A stretch of 64,000 bases of DNA, taken from Rhizobium sp. PDO1-076 (GTDB lineage Bacteria; Pseudomonadota; Alphaproteobacteria; Rhizobiales; Rhizobiaceae). Each line of letters starts with the position of its first letter. Position 1 is the first letter of the stretch. The notes beneath the pieces are model-generated. The model was not told the DNA's origin, searched no databases, and worked only from the letters and a program-made list of their open reading frames with translations. The stretch is from positions 48,848 to 112,847 of the forward strand of contig NZ_AHZC01000222.1 in assembly GCF_000247475.1 (NCBI RefSeq). The letters are read 5' to 3'. The position numbers were made by a program, and so were the translations under genes. This document shows, one piece after another, positions 46,893 through 54,504 of the stretch.

Positions 46893-48080
46893 ATGAGCGA
46901 TTTTGCGACAAGAACGGCCACTGAGGCCAATGAGGGTTCGGAGGGGTCTTCCTCCGACGACGGCAGTAGTCCGTCGCGAGCGGAAAGCTCGCCCCGACAA
47001 TCCACCCCCTTCTGGACACGCATTTCCCGCCTTCTCAGGCCGTCCTCGTCGACAAGCCTCCGAGAAGACCTGACGGACGCATTGAAGGCCGACGCAACAC
47101 TCGGCGAGGCGTTTACCGCCGAAGAACGGGCGATGTTGCATAACATCCTCCGCTTCCGCGAGGTCCGCGTCGAGGACATCATGGTGCCGCGCGTCGATAT
47201 CGAGGCCGTGGATCACAGTGTCACCATTGGCGAACTGATGACCATTTTTGAGGTTTCGGGGCGTTCGCGCATGCCCGTATACGCCGACACGCTCGATGAT
47301 CCGCGTGGCATGGTCCACATCCGCGACCTTCTGTCCTACGTTACCAAGCAGGCCCGCAATCGCCGCCGTATCGCTGCCGCCCGTTCTTCGGCGGCAAGTG
47401 TCGACAAGGCGGAAAAGACCGAGACAAAGGGCGACAAGGCCAAGCCGAAGGTCGACTTCGATCTGGCTCGCATCGATCTCAGCAAGACTGTTGCAGAGGC
47501 CGGTATCATTCGCTCCGTGCTTTTCGTGCCACCGTCCATGCTCGCGTCCGACCTGATGAGCCGGATGCAGGCGGCCCGCACCCAGATGGCACTGGTGATC
47601 GACGAATATGGCGGCACCGACGGTCTCGTCAGCCATGAAGACATCGTCGAGATGGTGATCGGCGATGTCGAGGACGAGCATGACGACGAAGAGGTTATGT
47701 TCACCCGTATTTCTGACGATATTCTGGTGACCGATGCCCGCGTCGAACTCGAGGAAATCGCAGAGGCGATCGGCCCGGATTTCGACATTCAGGACCGGCT
47801 CGACGATGTCGATACCCTGGGCGGCCTGATCTTTTCGGCGCTGGGACGCATACCGGCGCGTGGCGAAGTCGTCCAGGCGCTTGCCGGTTTCGAATTCCAC
47901 ATCTTGGATGCCGATCCGCGCCGGATTAAGCGCGTGCGCATTGTCCGCAAGCGTGCGGCTGCCCGCCGCCGCTCGGTCAAGGGTGAAGGCGAACCCGCCG
48001 CCGAACCCAAGACGGGCCGTGGCAAGAAGCCGGCAGACGACACTCAACGCTCTGCCGTGGACAACGAAACGGCGTCATGA
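46893..48080 (+). CDS. corC: CorC/HlyC-type CBS domain protein
   Basis: A 395-residue cytoplasmic protein with no DUF21 membrane domain: a Ser-rich N-terminus, paired CBS domains (about 90-225, with VEDIMVPRVDIEAV) and the CorC_HlyC domain (about 265-355). It has a Lys/Arg-rich C-terminal tail. YbeX/CorC was linked to magnesium and cobalt efflux and recently to ribosome maintenance. A Lys-rich insert interrupts the CBS pair at about residues 150-190. Confidence 0.88.
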   Translation: MSDFATRTATEANEGSEGSSSDDGSSPSRAESSPRQSTPFWTRISRLLRPSSSTSLREDLTDALKADATLGEAFTAEERAMLHNILRFREVRVEDIMVPRVDIEAVDHSVTIGELMTIFEVSGRSRMPVYADTLDDPRGMVHIRDLLSYVTKQARNRRRIAAARSSAASVDKAEKTETKGDKAKPKVDFDLARIDLSKTVAEAGIIRSVLFVPPSMLASDLMSRMQAARTQMALVIDEYGGTDGLVSHEDIVEMVIGDVEDEHDDEEVMFTRISDDILVTDARVELEEIAEAIGPDFDIQDRLDDVDTLGGLIFSALGRIPARGEVVQALAGFEFHILDADPRRIKRVRIVRKRAAARRRSVKGEGEPAAEPKTGRGKKPADDTQRSAVDNETAS

Positions 48081-48185
48081 TTCGACGCTGATTTGCCAAT
48101 GCCAATTTGTGTCCCGCGAAAAGCGGGACATTGCCTGCGAATTTTGGAACACTGCGCGACGATGATTCGCTCAGAGGGGATGCGC

Positions 48186-49781
48186 ATGGAACGGTTCGCG
48201 GGTGGGGTCTTGCTCCTTTGGGGCGCAAGGCGTGCAGCACTCGCTGTTCTTGCAGGCGCGATTGCAGCGCTTGCCCTGCCGCCGGTTGGCTTTTTCGCCG
48301 CGATGTTTGTCTCTTTCACATTGCTGGTCTGGTTGATCGACGGCACGACCGGCAATCCGGAGCGCAACAATTCGCTTGGCCTGCGCTCTGCCTTCACGCT
48401 CGGCTGGCTTTTCGGCTTCGGCTATTTCGTCGCGGGTCTCTGGTGGCTGGGCAATGCCCTGCTTCTGGAGGCGGATGAATTCGCCTGGGCTTTGCCCCTG
48501 GCGATCCTCGGTTTGCCGGCCGTACTGGCGATCTTCTACGGTCTGGCAACCGTCATCGCACGCCTCCTCTGGTCTGACGGCGTTGGTCGCATCGCCGCCC
48601 TTGCTGCTGGCTTCGGTATTGCCGAATGGTTGCGCAGTGTCGTTGCAACCGGCTTTCCCTGGAATGCCATCGGCTACGGTGCGATGCCGATACCCCTGAT
48701 GATGCAGTCGGCTTATGTATTCGGGACTTTCGGCGTCTCGGCACTTGCGGTCTTCGTCTTTGCCACGCCGGCGCTGTTGGGCACGCGCAAGGGCCTCGCG
48801 CCGGGCATGCTGCTTGCCGTCGGGCTTGTCGCAGGACATCTGGGTTTTGGCGCCTATCGCCTCTATGTAGCGCCGCCGCTGCCACAGATGGACAAGCCGG
48901 TGACCGTGCGCCTGGTCCAGCCAGCGATCGACCAGTCGCAGAAACTTGAAAACACCGATCGCGTTGAAATCTTCGAAAAACACCTGGCGCTGACGGCCGC
49001 ACCGCCCGCAGACGGAAAGCCGCGACCGGATGTGATCATCTGGCCAGAAACCTCAGTGCCCTTTATCCTGACCGAAAATCCGGACGCGCTGGTGCGTATC
49101 GCCGATGTGCTGCAGGACGGTCAGGTTCTTCTGGCCGGTGCCGTGCGTTCGGAAGTCCAGGGAGCGGGCCTTGCGCCGCGCTACTACAACTCGGTCTACA
49201 TGATCGACGACAAGGGCCAGATCCTCGGTGCTTCCGACAAGGTGCACCTGACGCCGTTCGGTGAATATGTCCCGTTCGAGGATTGGTTGCGCCAGCTGGG
49301 CATCGAGGAGTTGATCAGCCTCCCGGGCGGCTTCTCACCGGCCGTCAGCCGCGCGGTGCTGACCCTGCCAGCCGGGCTGGGGCTCTACCCGCTGATCTGC
49401 TACGAGATCATTTTCCCCGGCGAGATCGAGCCGAGGCTGGGTGGGGCAAGCGCGATACTGAACATCACCAATGATGCCTGGTTCGGCATGACGCCCGGTC
49501 CCTATCAGCACTTTCTTCAGGCGCGAATCCGGGCTGTGGAACTGGGTGTTCCGGTGATCCGCGACGCCAACAATGGCATTTCGGCCGTCATAGACCCTCT
49601 GGGACGCATTGTGGACGGTCTGGCCCTCGGATCCGAAGGTGCGCTGGATGCAACTCTGAGTGTCGACAATCTGCCGATATCAGGGGGCTGGCGCCACAAC
49701 CTAAACTTTTGGTTGGTTTTTGGATGCCTTGGTTTGTGGGCGTTTATTTCTCGCATGGGTTTTATTAGGGGAAAGAATTGA
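48186..49781 (+). CDS. lnt: Apolipoprotein N-acyltransferase
   Basis: Lnt adds the third acyl chain to lipoproteins at the inner membrane. The 531-residue protein has 6-8 N-terminal membrane helices and a periplasmic nitrilase-like domain with the catalytic triad: E in WPETSVPF, K in SDKVHLTPFGEYVPF and C in YPLICYEIIFPGEI. ATG 48186 has AGAGGGG at seven bases. It completes the lipoprotein pathway with lspA at 25409. Confidence 0.95.
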   Translation: MERFAGGVLLLWGARRAALAVLAGAIAALALPPVGFFAAMFVSFTLLVWLIDGTTGNPERNNSLGLRSAFTLGWLFGFGYFVAGLWWLGNALLLEADEFAWALPLAILGLPAVLAIFYGLATVIARLLWSDGVGRIAALAAGFGIAEWLRSVVATGFPWNAIGYGAMPIPLMMQSAYVFGTFGVSALAVFVFATPALLGTRKGLAPGMLLAVGLVAGHLGFGAYRLYVAPPLPQMDKPVTVRLVQPAIDQSQKLENTDRVEIFEKHLALTAAPPADGKPRPDVIIWPETSVPFILTENPDALVRIADVLQDGQVLLAGAVRSEVQGAGLAPRYYNSVYMIDDKGQILGASDKVHLTPFGEYVPFEDWLRQLGIEELISLPGGFSPAVSRAVLTLPAGLGLYPLICYEIIFPGEIEPRLGGASAILNITNDAWFGMTPGPYQHFLQARIRAVELGVPVIRDANNGISAVIDPLGRIVDGLALGSEGALDATLSVDNLPISGGWRHNLNFWLVFGCLGLWAFISRMGFIRGKN

Positions 49782-49928
49782 CCAAAAACCCCTAAAATTG
49801 CATAGTAGTCGCGACCGTAAGTCTACAAGTATGCTGAATGTTCCTGGACGGCGAGTGCAACGTATCGTTTTGGGTACCTGGGGGTATGGGAATATGGTCG
49901 GATCGCCAACAATTGTCAGGACCACGTT

Positions 49929-50348
49929 ATGATCGAGAACAAGAAGAAGCCGAACCCGATTGATATCCATGTCGGAAGCCGGATTCGCCTTCGTCGCACG
50001 ATGCTGGGCATGAGCCAGGAGAAGCTGGGTGAAAGCCTTGGCATCACTTTCCAGCAGATCCAGAAGTATGAAAAGGGCACCAATCGCGTTGGTGCAAGCC
50101 GTCTTCAGAACATTTCCAACATACTGAACGTGCCGGTTTCCTTCTTCTTCGAAGACGCGCCGGGCGAAAACAGTGTGACGGCATCGGGAATGGCCGAAGC
50201 CTCCAGCTCCAACTATGTTGTCGATTTCCTGTCGTCCTCGGAAGGTCTGCAGCTCAACCGCGCCTTCGTCAAGATTGGCGACCCCAAGGTCCGTCGCAAG
50301 ATTGTCGATCTGGTCAAGGCTCTGGCGGCGGAAGCCGATACCGAGTGA
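49929..50348 (+). CDS. XRE-family regulator (PhrR/PraR-like)
   Basis: A 139-residue protein with an N-terminal Cro/C1 helix-turn-helix (about 14-68: IRLRRTMLGMSQEKLGESLGI) and a short helical C-terminus. Its place between lnt and metK and its length match the rhizobial regulators PhrR (acid induced in Sinorhizobium) and PraR (quorum-sensing and biofilm control in R. leguminosarum). AGGA precedes the ATG. A small AACG-TAT-CGTT dyad lies 60-70 bases upstream and could be autoregulatory. Confidence 0.85.
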   Translation: MIENKKKPNPIDIHVGSRIRLRRTMLGMSQEKLGESLGITFQQIQKYEKGTNRVGASRLQNISNILNVPVSFFFEDAPGENSVTASGMAEASSSNYVVDFLSSSEGLQLNRAFVKIGDPKVRRKIVDLVKALAAEADTE

Positions 50349-50374
50349 ACACACAGGGTTTGATTGCAAAGAGA

Positions 50375-50398
50375 GCGGCCGACGGGCCGCTTTTTTTT
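50375..50398 (+). terminator. Rho-independent terminator after the XRE regulator
   Basis: Stem GCGGCC / GGCCGC with a four-base loop and eight T, 27 bases after the stop and before metK, so metK has its own promoter. Confidence 0.9.
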
Positions 50399-50423
50399 GC
50401 CTCGAATTAAAGAAAATTTTGCT

Positions 50424-50445
50424 CACATAAAGATATATTTATGTG
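50424..50445. promoter_or_regulatory. AT-rich inverted repeat upstream of metK
   Basis: CACATAAA / TTTATGTG, eight-base perfect arms around GATATA, 70-91 bases before the metK start. It looks like an operator for a dimeric repressor rather than a terminator. ArsR-type SahR/SamR regulators control SAM-cycle genes in other Proteobacteria; whether this matches their motif I could not verify. Confidence 0.55.
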
Positions 50446-50514
50446 GTTGTGTTCTTGTTTTTGGCACTTGAACTGAGTAACGATGCCACCATTCATTCTT
50501 TGAGGGGAATCCCG

Positions 50515-51780
50515 ATGCGCGCCAACTATCTCTTTACCAGCGAATCCGTATCCGAAGGTCATCCGGACAAGGTTTGCGACCGTATCTCTGACGAAATCGT
50601 CGATCTCGTGTACCGGGAAGCGGCAAAAACGGGTGTCGATCCCTGGTCGGTGCGCATCGCCTGCGAAACGCTGGCAACCACCAATCGCGTCGTGATCGCG
50701 GGCGAAGTTCGGTTGCCGGATAGCCTGCTGAAGAAGGACAAGGACGGCAACATCGCCAAGGATGCCTATGGTGATCCGGCCGTGAACCCGTCGAAGTTCA
50801 AGAGTGCCGCACGCAAGGCCATCAAGGATATCGGCTACGAGCAGGACCGTTTCCACTGGAAGAATGTCAAGATCGACGTGCTGTTGCATGCCCAGTCGGC
50901 CGATATTGCCCAGGGCGTTGACAAGGCCGCGGACCAGCAGGGTGCCGAAGGTGCTGGCGACCAGGGCATCATGTTCGGTTATGCCTGCAAGGAAACGCCG
51001 GATCTCATGCCGGCGCCGATCTATTATTCGCACAAGATCCTGCAATTGCTGGCAACCGCCCGCAAGACGGGCGAAGGCGACGCCGGCAAGCTCGGCCCCG
51101 ATGCCAAGAGCCAGGTGACCGTTCGTTACGTCGATGGCAAGCCGTCGGAAGCGGTGTCGATCGTTCTCTCCACCCAGCATCTTGACGAGAGCTGGGATTC
51201 CAAGAAGGTTCGCCAGGTCGTCGAACCCTATATCCGCGAAGCGCTCGGCGATCTGAAGATCGCTGACGATTGCAACTGGTACATCAATCCGACCGGCAAG
51301 TTCGTCATCGGTGGACCGGACGGTGACGCAGGCCTGACCGGCCGCAAGATCATCGTCGACACCTATGGTGGCGCAGCGCCCCACGGCGGCGGCGCCTTCT
51401 CCGGCAAGGACACGACCAAGGTCGACCGTTCCGCGGCCTATGCGGCTCGCTATCTTGCCAAGAACGTCGTGGCTGCCGGCATGGCCGACAATTGCACGAT
51501 CCAGATATCCTACGCCATCGGCGTTGCCCAGCCGCTGTCGATCTATGTCGACCTGCATGGCACCGGCAAGGATGTCACCGAGGATCAGGTGGAAGCCGCC
51601 ATCCGCAAGGTCATGGATCTTTCTCCGACCGGCATCCGCCGCCATCTTGACCTGAACAAGCCTGTTTATGCTAAGACGTCCGCCTATGGCCATTTTGGCC
51701 GCAAGGCTGGCCGGGACGGCTCCTTCTCCTGGGAGAAGCTCGATCTGGTCAAGCCGCTCAAGGATGCTCTTAAGGCTTGA
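50515..51780 (+). CDS. metK: S-adenosylmethionine synthetase
   Basis: MetK makes SAM from methionine and ATP. The 421-residue protein is somewhat longer than E. coli MetK, as in other Alphaproteobacteria. Motifs: [27 protein letters not shown], and [26 protein letters not shown] 50515 ([11 protein letters not shown]) has GAGGGG upstream. SAM produced here serves the many methyltransferases nearby. trmB follows after four bases. Confidence 0.97.
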   Translation: MRANYLFTSESVSEGHPDKVCDRISDEIVDLVYREAAKTGVDPWSVRIACETLATTNRVVIAGEVRLPDSLLKKDKDGNIAKDAYGDPAVNPSKFKSAARKAIKDIGYEQDRFHWKNVKIDVLLHAQSADIAQGVDKAADQQGAEGAGDQGIMFGYACKETPDLMPAPIYYSHKILQLLATARKTGEGDAGKLGPDAKSQVTVRYVDGKPSEAVSIVLSTQHLDESWDSKKVRQVVEPYIREALGDLKIADDCNWYINPTGKFVIGGPDGDAGLTGRKIIVDTYGGAAPHGGGAFSGKDTTKVDRSAAYAARYLAKNVVAAGMADNCTIQISYAIGVAQPLSIYVDLHGTGKDVTEDQVEAAIRKVMDLSPTGIRRHLDLNKPVYAKTSAYGHFGRKAGRDGSFSWEKLDLVKPLKDALKA

Positions 51781-51784
51781 TTGA

Positions 51785-52486
51785 ATGACGGATGCGGAAC
51801 GCAGGACACGGTCGACCGAAGCTTTTTTCGGTCGGCGCAAGGGCAAACCGTTGCGCGAGCAGCAGGTCGAGCGCATGGGGTCCCTCCTGCCGGAACTGAA
51901 GGTCGATCTCGCATCCGAGACACCGACCGACATCAAGACGCTGTTTCCGTTTGCGGTGGATAAGGTGCGGCTTGAAATAGGCTTTGGCGGCGGTGAACAT
52001 CTCGTTCACCGCGCCCGCACCAACCCGACGATCGGCTTCATCGGCGTCGAACCCTTCGTCAACTCGATGGCGAAGCTGCTTGCCGTTGTCGAGGGGGAAA
52101 ACCTGCAGAATATCCGCGTTCATGATGATGACGCGACCCAGTTGCTCGACTGGATGCCTGCCGAATGCATCGATCAGATTGATCTGCTCTATCCCGACCC
52201 ATGGCCGAAGAAGAAGCACTGGAAACGGCGGTTTGTCTCGGAGGTCAATCTGCAGCGTTTTCATAAGGTGCTGAAGCCCGGCGGAAAGTTCTGCTTCGCC
52301 TCCGACATCGATACCTATGTCAACTGGACGCTGCAGCATTGCAAGGCGCATGGCGGCTTCGCATGGACCGCACGCAATGCCAGTGACTGGCTGACGCCTT
52401 ATGAGGGCTGGCCGGGCACGCGCTACGAGGCCAAGGCCCGCCGCGAAGGCCGATCTTCAGCCTATCTGACTTTCTTGAAGATCTGA
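51785..52486 (+). CDS. trmB: tRNA (guanine-N7-)-methyltransferase
   Basis: TrmB makes m7G46 in tRNA. The 233 residues show the SAM site [11 protein letters not shown], the family signature [20 protein letters not shown] and [17 protein letters not shown]. It is four bases after metK, so it is probably co-transcribed with its cofactor supplier. Confidence 0.96.
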   Translation: MTDAERRTRSTEAFFGRRKGKPLREQQVERMGSLLPELKVDLASETPTDIKTLFPFAVDKVRLEIGFGGGEHLVHRARTNPTIGFIGVEPFVNSMAKLLAVVEGENLQNIRVHDDDATQLLDWMPAECIDQIDLLYPDPWPKKKHWKRRFVSEVNLQRFHKVLKPGGKFCFASDIDTYVNWTLQHCKAHGGFAWTARNASDWLTPYEGWPGTRYEAKARREGRSSAYLTFLKI

Positions 52487-52606
52487 GAGTTCTGTGCGGG
52501 ACCGGCGCGATCTGAATTCACGCGACCGAATAGCCGATCGCATCAGCCTTCCATCATTCAGTATCGGCTGTATGACGCTCCGGAAGATGATACGGCCGCT
52601 CTGGCT

Positions 52607-52864
52607 TCAGTGCAGCGAAACCGTTTTCAGATCGTCTTCCGCAGCCTTGAAGAACGTGCTGGAGCGATTGTCGGTGAGCAGGATCGGAGTACCGTCGGCG
52701 GCAAAGAGAGCCCAGAGGTCGAGGGTCGGGTCAATATCGGGCGCTTCGGGGAAGCAGCGTGAAACCTCGTCGGATTTCATTTTCCGGATATAACCCACCT
52801 CTCCAGCACCCAGATGGGCGAATTCCGATCTGGTGATCCGGGCATTGGCTTCTTTCAGTAACAT
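52607..52864 (-). CDS. DUF1150 family protein
   Basis: An 85-residue protein of the alphaproteobacterial DUF1150 family, which usually follows a small heat-shock gene. The start MLLKEANARITRSEFAHLGAGEVGYIRKM and the segment LWALFAADGTPILLTDNR are typical. GGAG lies seven bases before ATG 52864. Function unknown. It is 48 bases after hsp20 and would share its heat-shock promoter. Confidence 0.8.
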   Translation of the reverse strand: MLLKEANARITRSEFAHLGAGEVGYIRKMKSDEVSRCFPEAPDIDPTLDLWALFAADGTPILLTDNRSSTFFKAAEDDLKTVSLH

Positions 52865-52912
52865 TCCGAGGCTCCACGAATGAGGGAGATGCGGCAAATC
52901 AGGCCGATAGCC

Positions 52913-53335
52913 TCATAGTGATGCTGAAATGTTAATTTTTCTCACCACCTGCGTGGCTTCTGGACGGATGAGATCGATCGAAAGAAGACCGTTTCGAAGG
53001 CTCGCCCTGGTCACTTCCAGGCCGTCATCCAAGGCGAAGATACGCTGGAATTGTCGCGCCGCAATTCCCCGGAACAGATAGGATGGCTCCTCCCGATCGT
53101 TCTGCCGACCGCGAACGATCAGTTGTCTCGCCTCGACGCTGACGTCCAGCTCTTCTTCGGAAAATCCGGCGACCGCCAACGTGATCCGCAACCGTGCGGC
53201 GCCGGATTCGGCCCGCAGGCGCTCGATGTCATAAGGGGGATAGCTGTCACCGCCGCGCGGACGCTGTACCGATCCGGCTTCGCCGAGGTTGAAGCTGACG
53301 ATGAAACCTTCACCTGGAAGCCTGCCTCTTGTCAT
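52913..53335 (-). CDS. Hsp20-family small heat shock protein
   Basis: A 140-residue alpha-crystallin chaperone that holds unfolding proteins. The alpha-crystallin domain (about 35-130) has ITLAVAGFSEEELDVSVE, LIVRGRQ, YLFRGIAARQFQRIFALDDGLEV and ASLRNGLLSIDLIRP. The usual N-terminal DYSPLYRS region is replaced by MTRGRLPGEGFIVSFN. ATG 53335 follows GAGG at five bases; an in-frame extension to 53431 would start upstream of the sigma32 promoter and is rejected. Confidence 0.9.
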   Translation of the reverse strand: MTRGRLPGEGFIVSFNLGEAGSVQRPRGGDSYPPYDIERLRAESGAARLRITLAVAGFSEEELDVSVEARQLIVRGRQNDREEPSYLFRGIAARQFQRIFALDDGLEVTRASLRNGLLSIDLIRPEATQVVRKINISASL

Positions 53336-53384
53336 TCTATCCTCGATGCCTCCAGGTGAGCAGAACTCGCCAAACATGACCGTC

Positions 53385-53413
53385 ATATGGGGGGTGCCAG
53401 GCAGCATCGCAAG
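53385..53413 (-). promoter_or_regulatory. Sigma32 heat-shock promoter of hsp20
   Basis: On the minus strand: CTTGCGA, 14 bases, CCCCATAT. The -10 matches the heat-shock consensus CCCCATNT fully and the -35 matches at 5 of 7. It leaves a leader of about 43 bases before hsp20. Confidence 0.65.
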
Positions 53414-53483
53414 GCACCGGTCGCTTGACAAAATGCAGAAGCGATTGCATCGCTCGGGCAGTCATCATCAGGATTGCCTTTCT

Positions 53484-54428
53484 ATGAAACAGCCCCGCAA
53501 GATCATCATCGACACCGACCCCGGTCAGGACGATGCCGCTGCCCTCATGCTCGCCTTTGCAAGCCCTGCCGAACTCGACGTCGTTGGTGTCACCACGGTC
53601 GCCGGAAATGTGCCTTTGAACTGGACGAGCCGCAATGCCCGTATTGTCTGCGAGCTCTGCGGCCGCCCGGACATCTCCGTTTACGCCGGCGCCGACCGCC
53701 CCATCCAGCGACAGCTGGTGACGGCAGAACATGTGCACGGCAAGACCGGCCTGGATGGTGCAGACCTGCCCGAGCCGACCATGCCTCTGCAGCAGCAGCA
53801 TGCCGTCGACTTCATCATCGAGACACTGCGCCGGGAAGAGCCGGGCACAGTGACACTGTGCACGCTTGGTGCGCTCACCAATGTCGGCCTGGCCCTGCAG
53901 AAGGCGCCGGATATCGCCCCGCGCATCCGCGAACTCGTCATGATGGGGGGCGGCTTCTTCGAGGGCGGCAACATCACCCCGGCTGCCGAGTTCAACATCT
54001 ATGTCGACCCGCATGCTGCTGCTGCCGTCTTGGCCGCTGGCATTCCTGTCGTGATGATGCCGCTTGATGTCACCCATCAGCTCCTGACTAGGAGGACCCG
54101 CGTCGCCCGCATCGCGGACATTGGCACGCCGGTTGCCAAGGCCATGGTCGGCTGGCTGGAATTCTTCGAGCGCTTCGACGAGGAGAAATACGGGTCCGAT
54201 GGCGGCCCGCTGCATGATCCGACGGTGATTGCTTATCTGCTCAAGCCGGAACTGTTCAGCGGCCGTCATTGCAATGTCGAGATCGAGGTGGAATCCGAGC
54301 TCACCATGGGCATGACGGTGGTCGACTGGTGGCGTGTGTCCGGCCGCACGCCAAATGCCCAGGTCATGCGCAATGTCGACGCCGATGGCTTTTTCGATCT
54401 GCTCGTCGAACGGTTTGCCCGCCTTTGA
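53484..54428 (+). CDS. Nucleoside hydrolase (inosine/uridine-preferring type)
   Basis: A 314-residue nucleoside N-ribohydrolase that releases bases from nucleosides. The calcium-binding DTDPGQDDAAALMLA is at residues 9-23, VTTVAGN follows, and MMGGGFFEGGNITPAAEFNIYVDPHAA carries substrate residues; the C-terminal catalytic histidine region is LHDPTVIAYLL. I use ATG 53484 (MKQPRKIIIDTDPG). The rbsK gene nearby (57091) could use the released ribose. It ends at a shared terminator. Confidence 0.93.
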   Translation: MKQPRKIIIDTDPGQDDAAALMLAFASPAELDVVGVTTVAGNVPLNWTSRNARIVCELCGRPDISVYAGADRPIQRQLVTAEHVHGKTGLDGADLPEPTMPLQQQHAVDFIIETLRREEPGTVTLCTLGALTNVGLALQKAPDIAPRIRELVMMGGGFFEGGNITPAAEFNIYVDPHAAAAVLAAGIPVVMMPLDVTHQLLTRRTRVARIADIGTPVAKAMVGWLEFFERFDEEKYGSDGGPLHDPTVIAYLLKPELFSGRHCNVEIEVESELTMGMTVVDWWRVSGRTPNAQVMRNVDADGFFDLLVERFARL

Positions 54429-54451
54429 TACTATTGCCGCGCTGAAACAGC

Positions 54452-54479
54452 AAAGGCCGCCGGGGAGCCGGCGGCCTTT
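54452..54479. terminator. Bidirectional terminator between nucleoside hydrolase and chemoreceptor genes
   Basis: Stem GGCCGCCGG / CCGGCGGCC with a GGAG loop, flanked by AAA and TTT, between convergent genes. The T tract is short (TTTG). Confidence 0.8.
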
Positions 54480-54504
54480 GTCATTTTGGTTTGTCTGATC
54501 GAGA

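Noticed and set aside
50399..50514. SAM riboswitch upstream of metK
   Set aside because: I could not fit the SAM-II pseudoknot; the only clear structure is an AT-rich dyad better explained as an operator.
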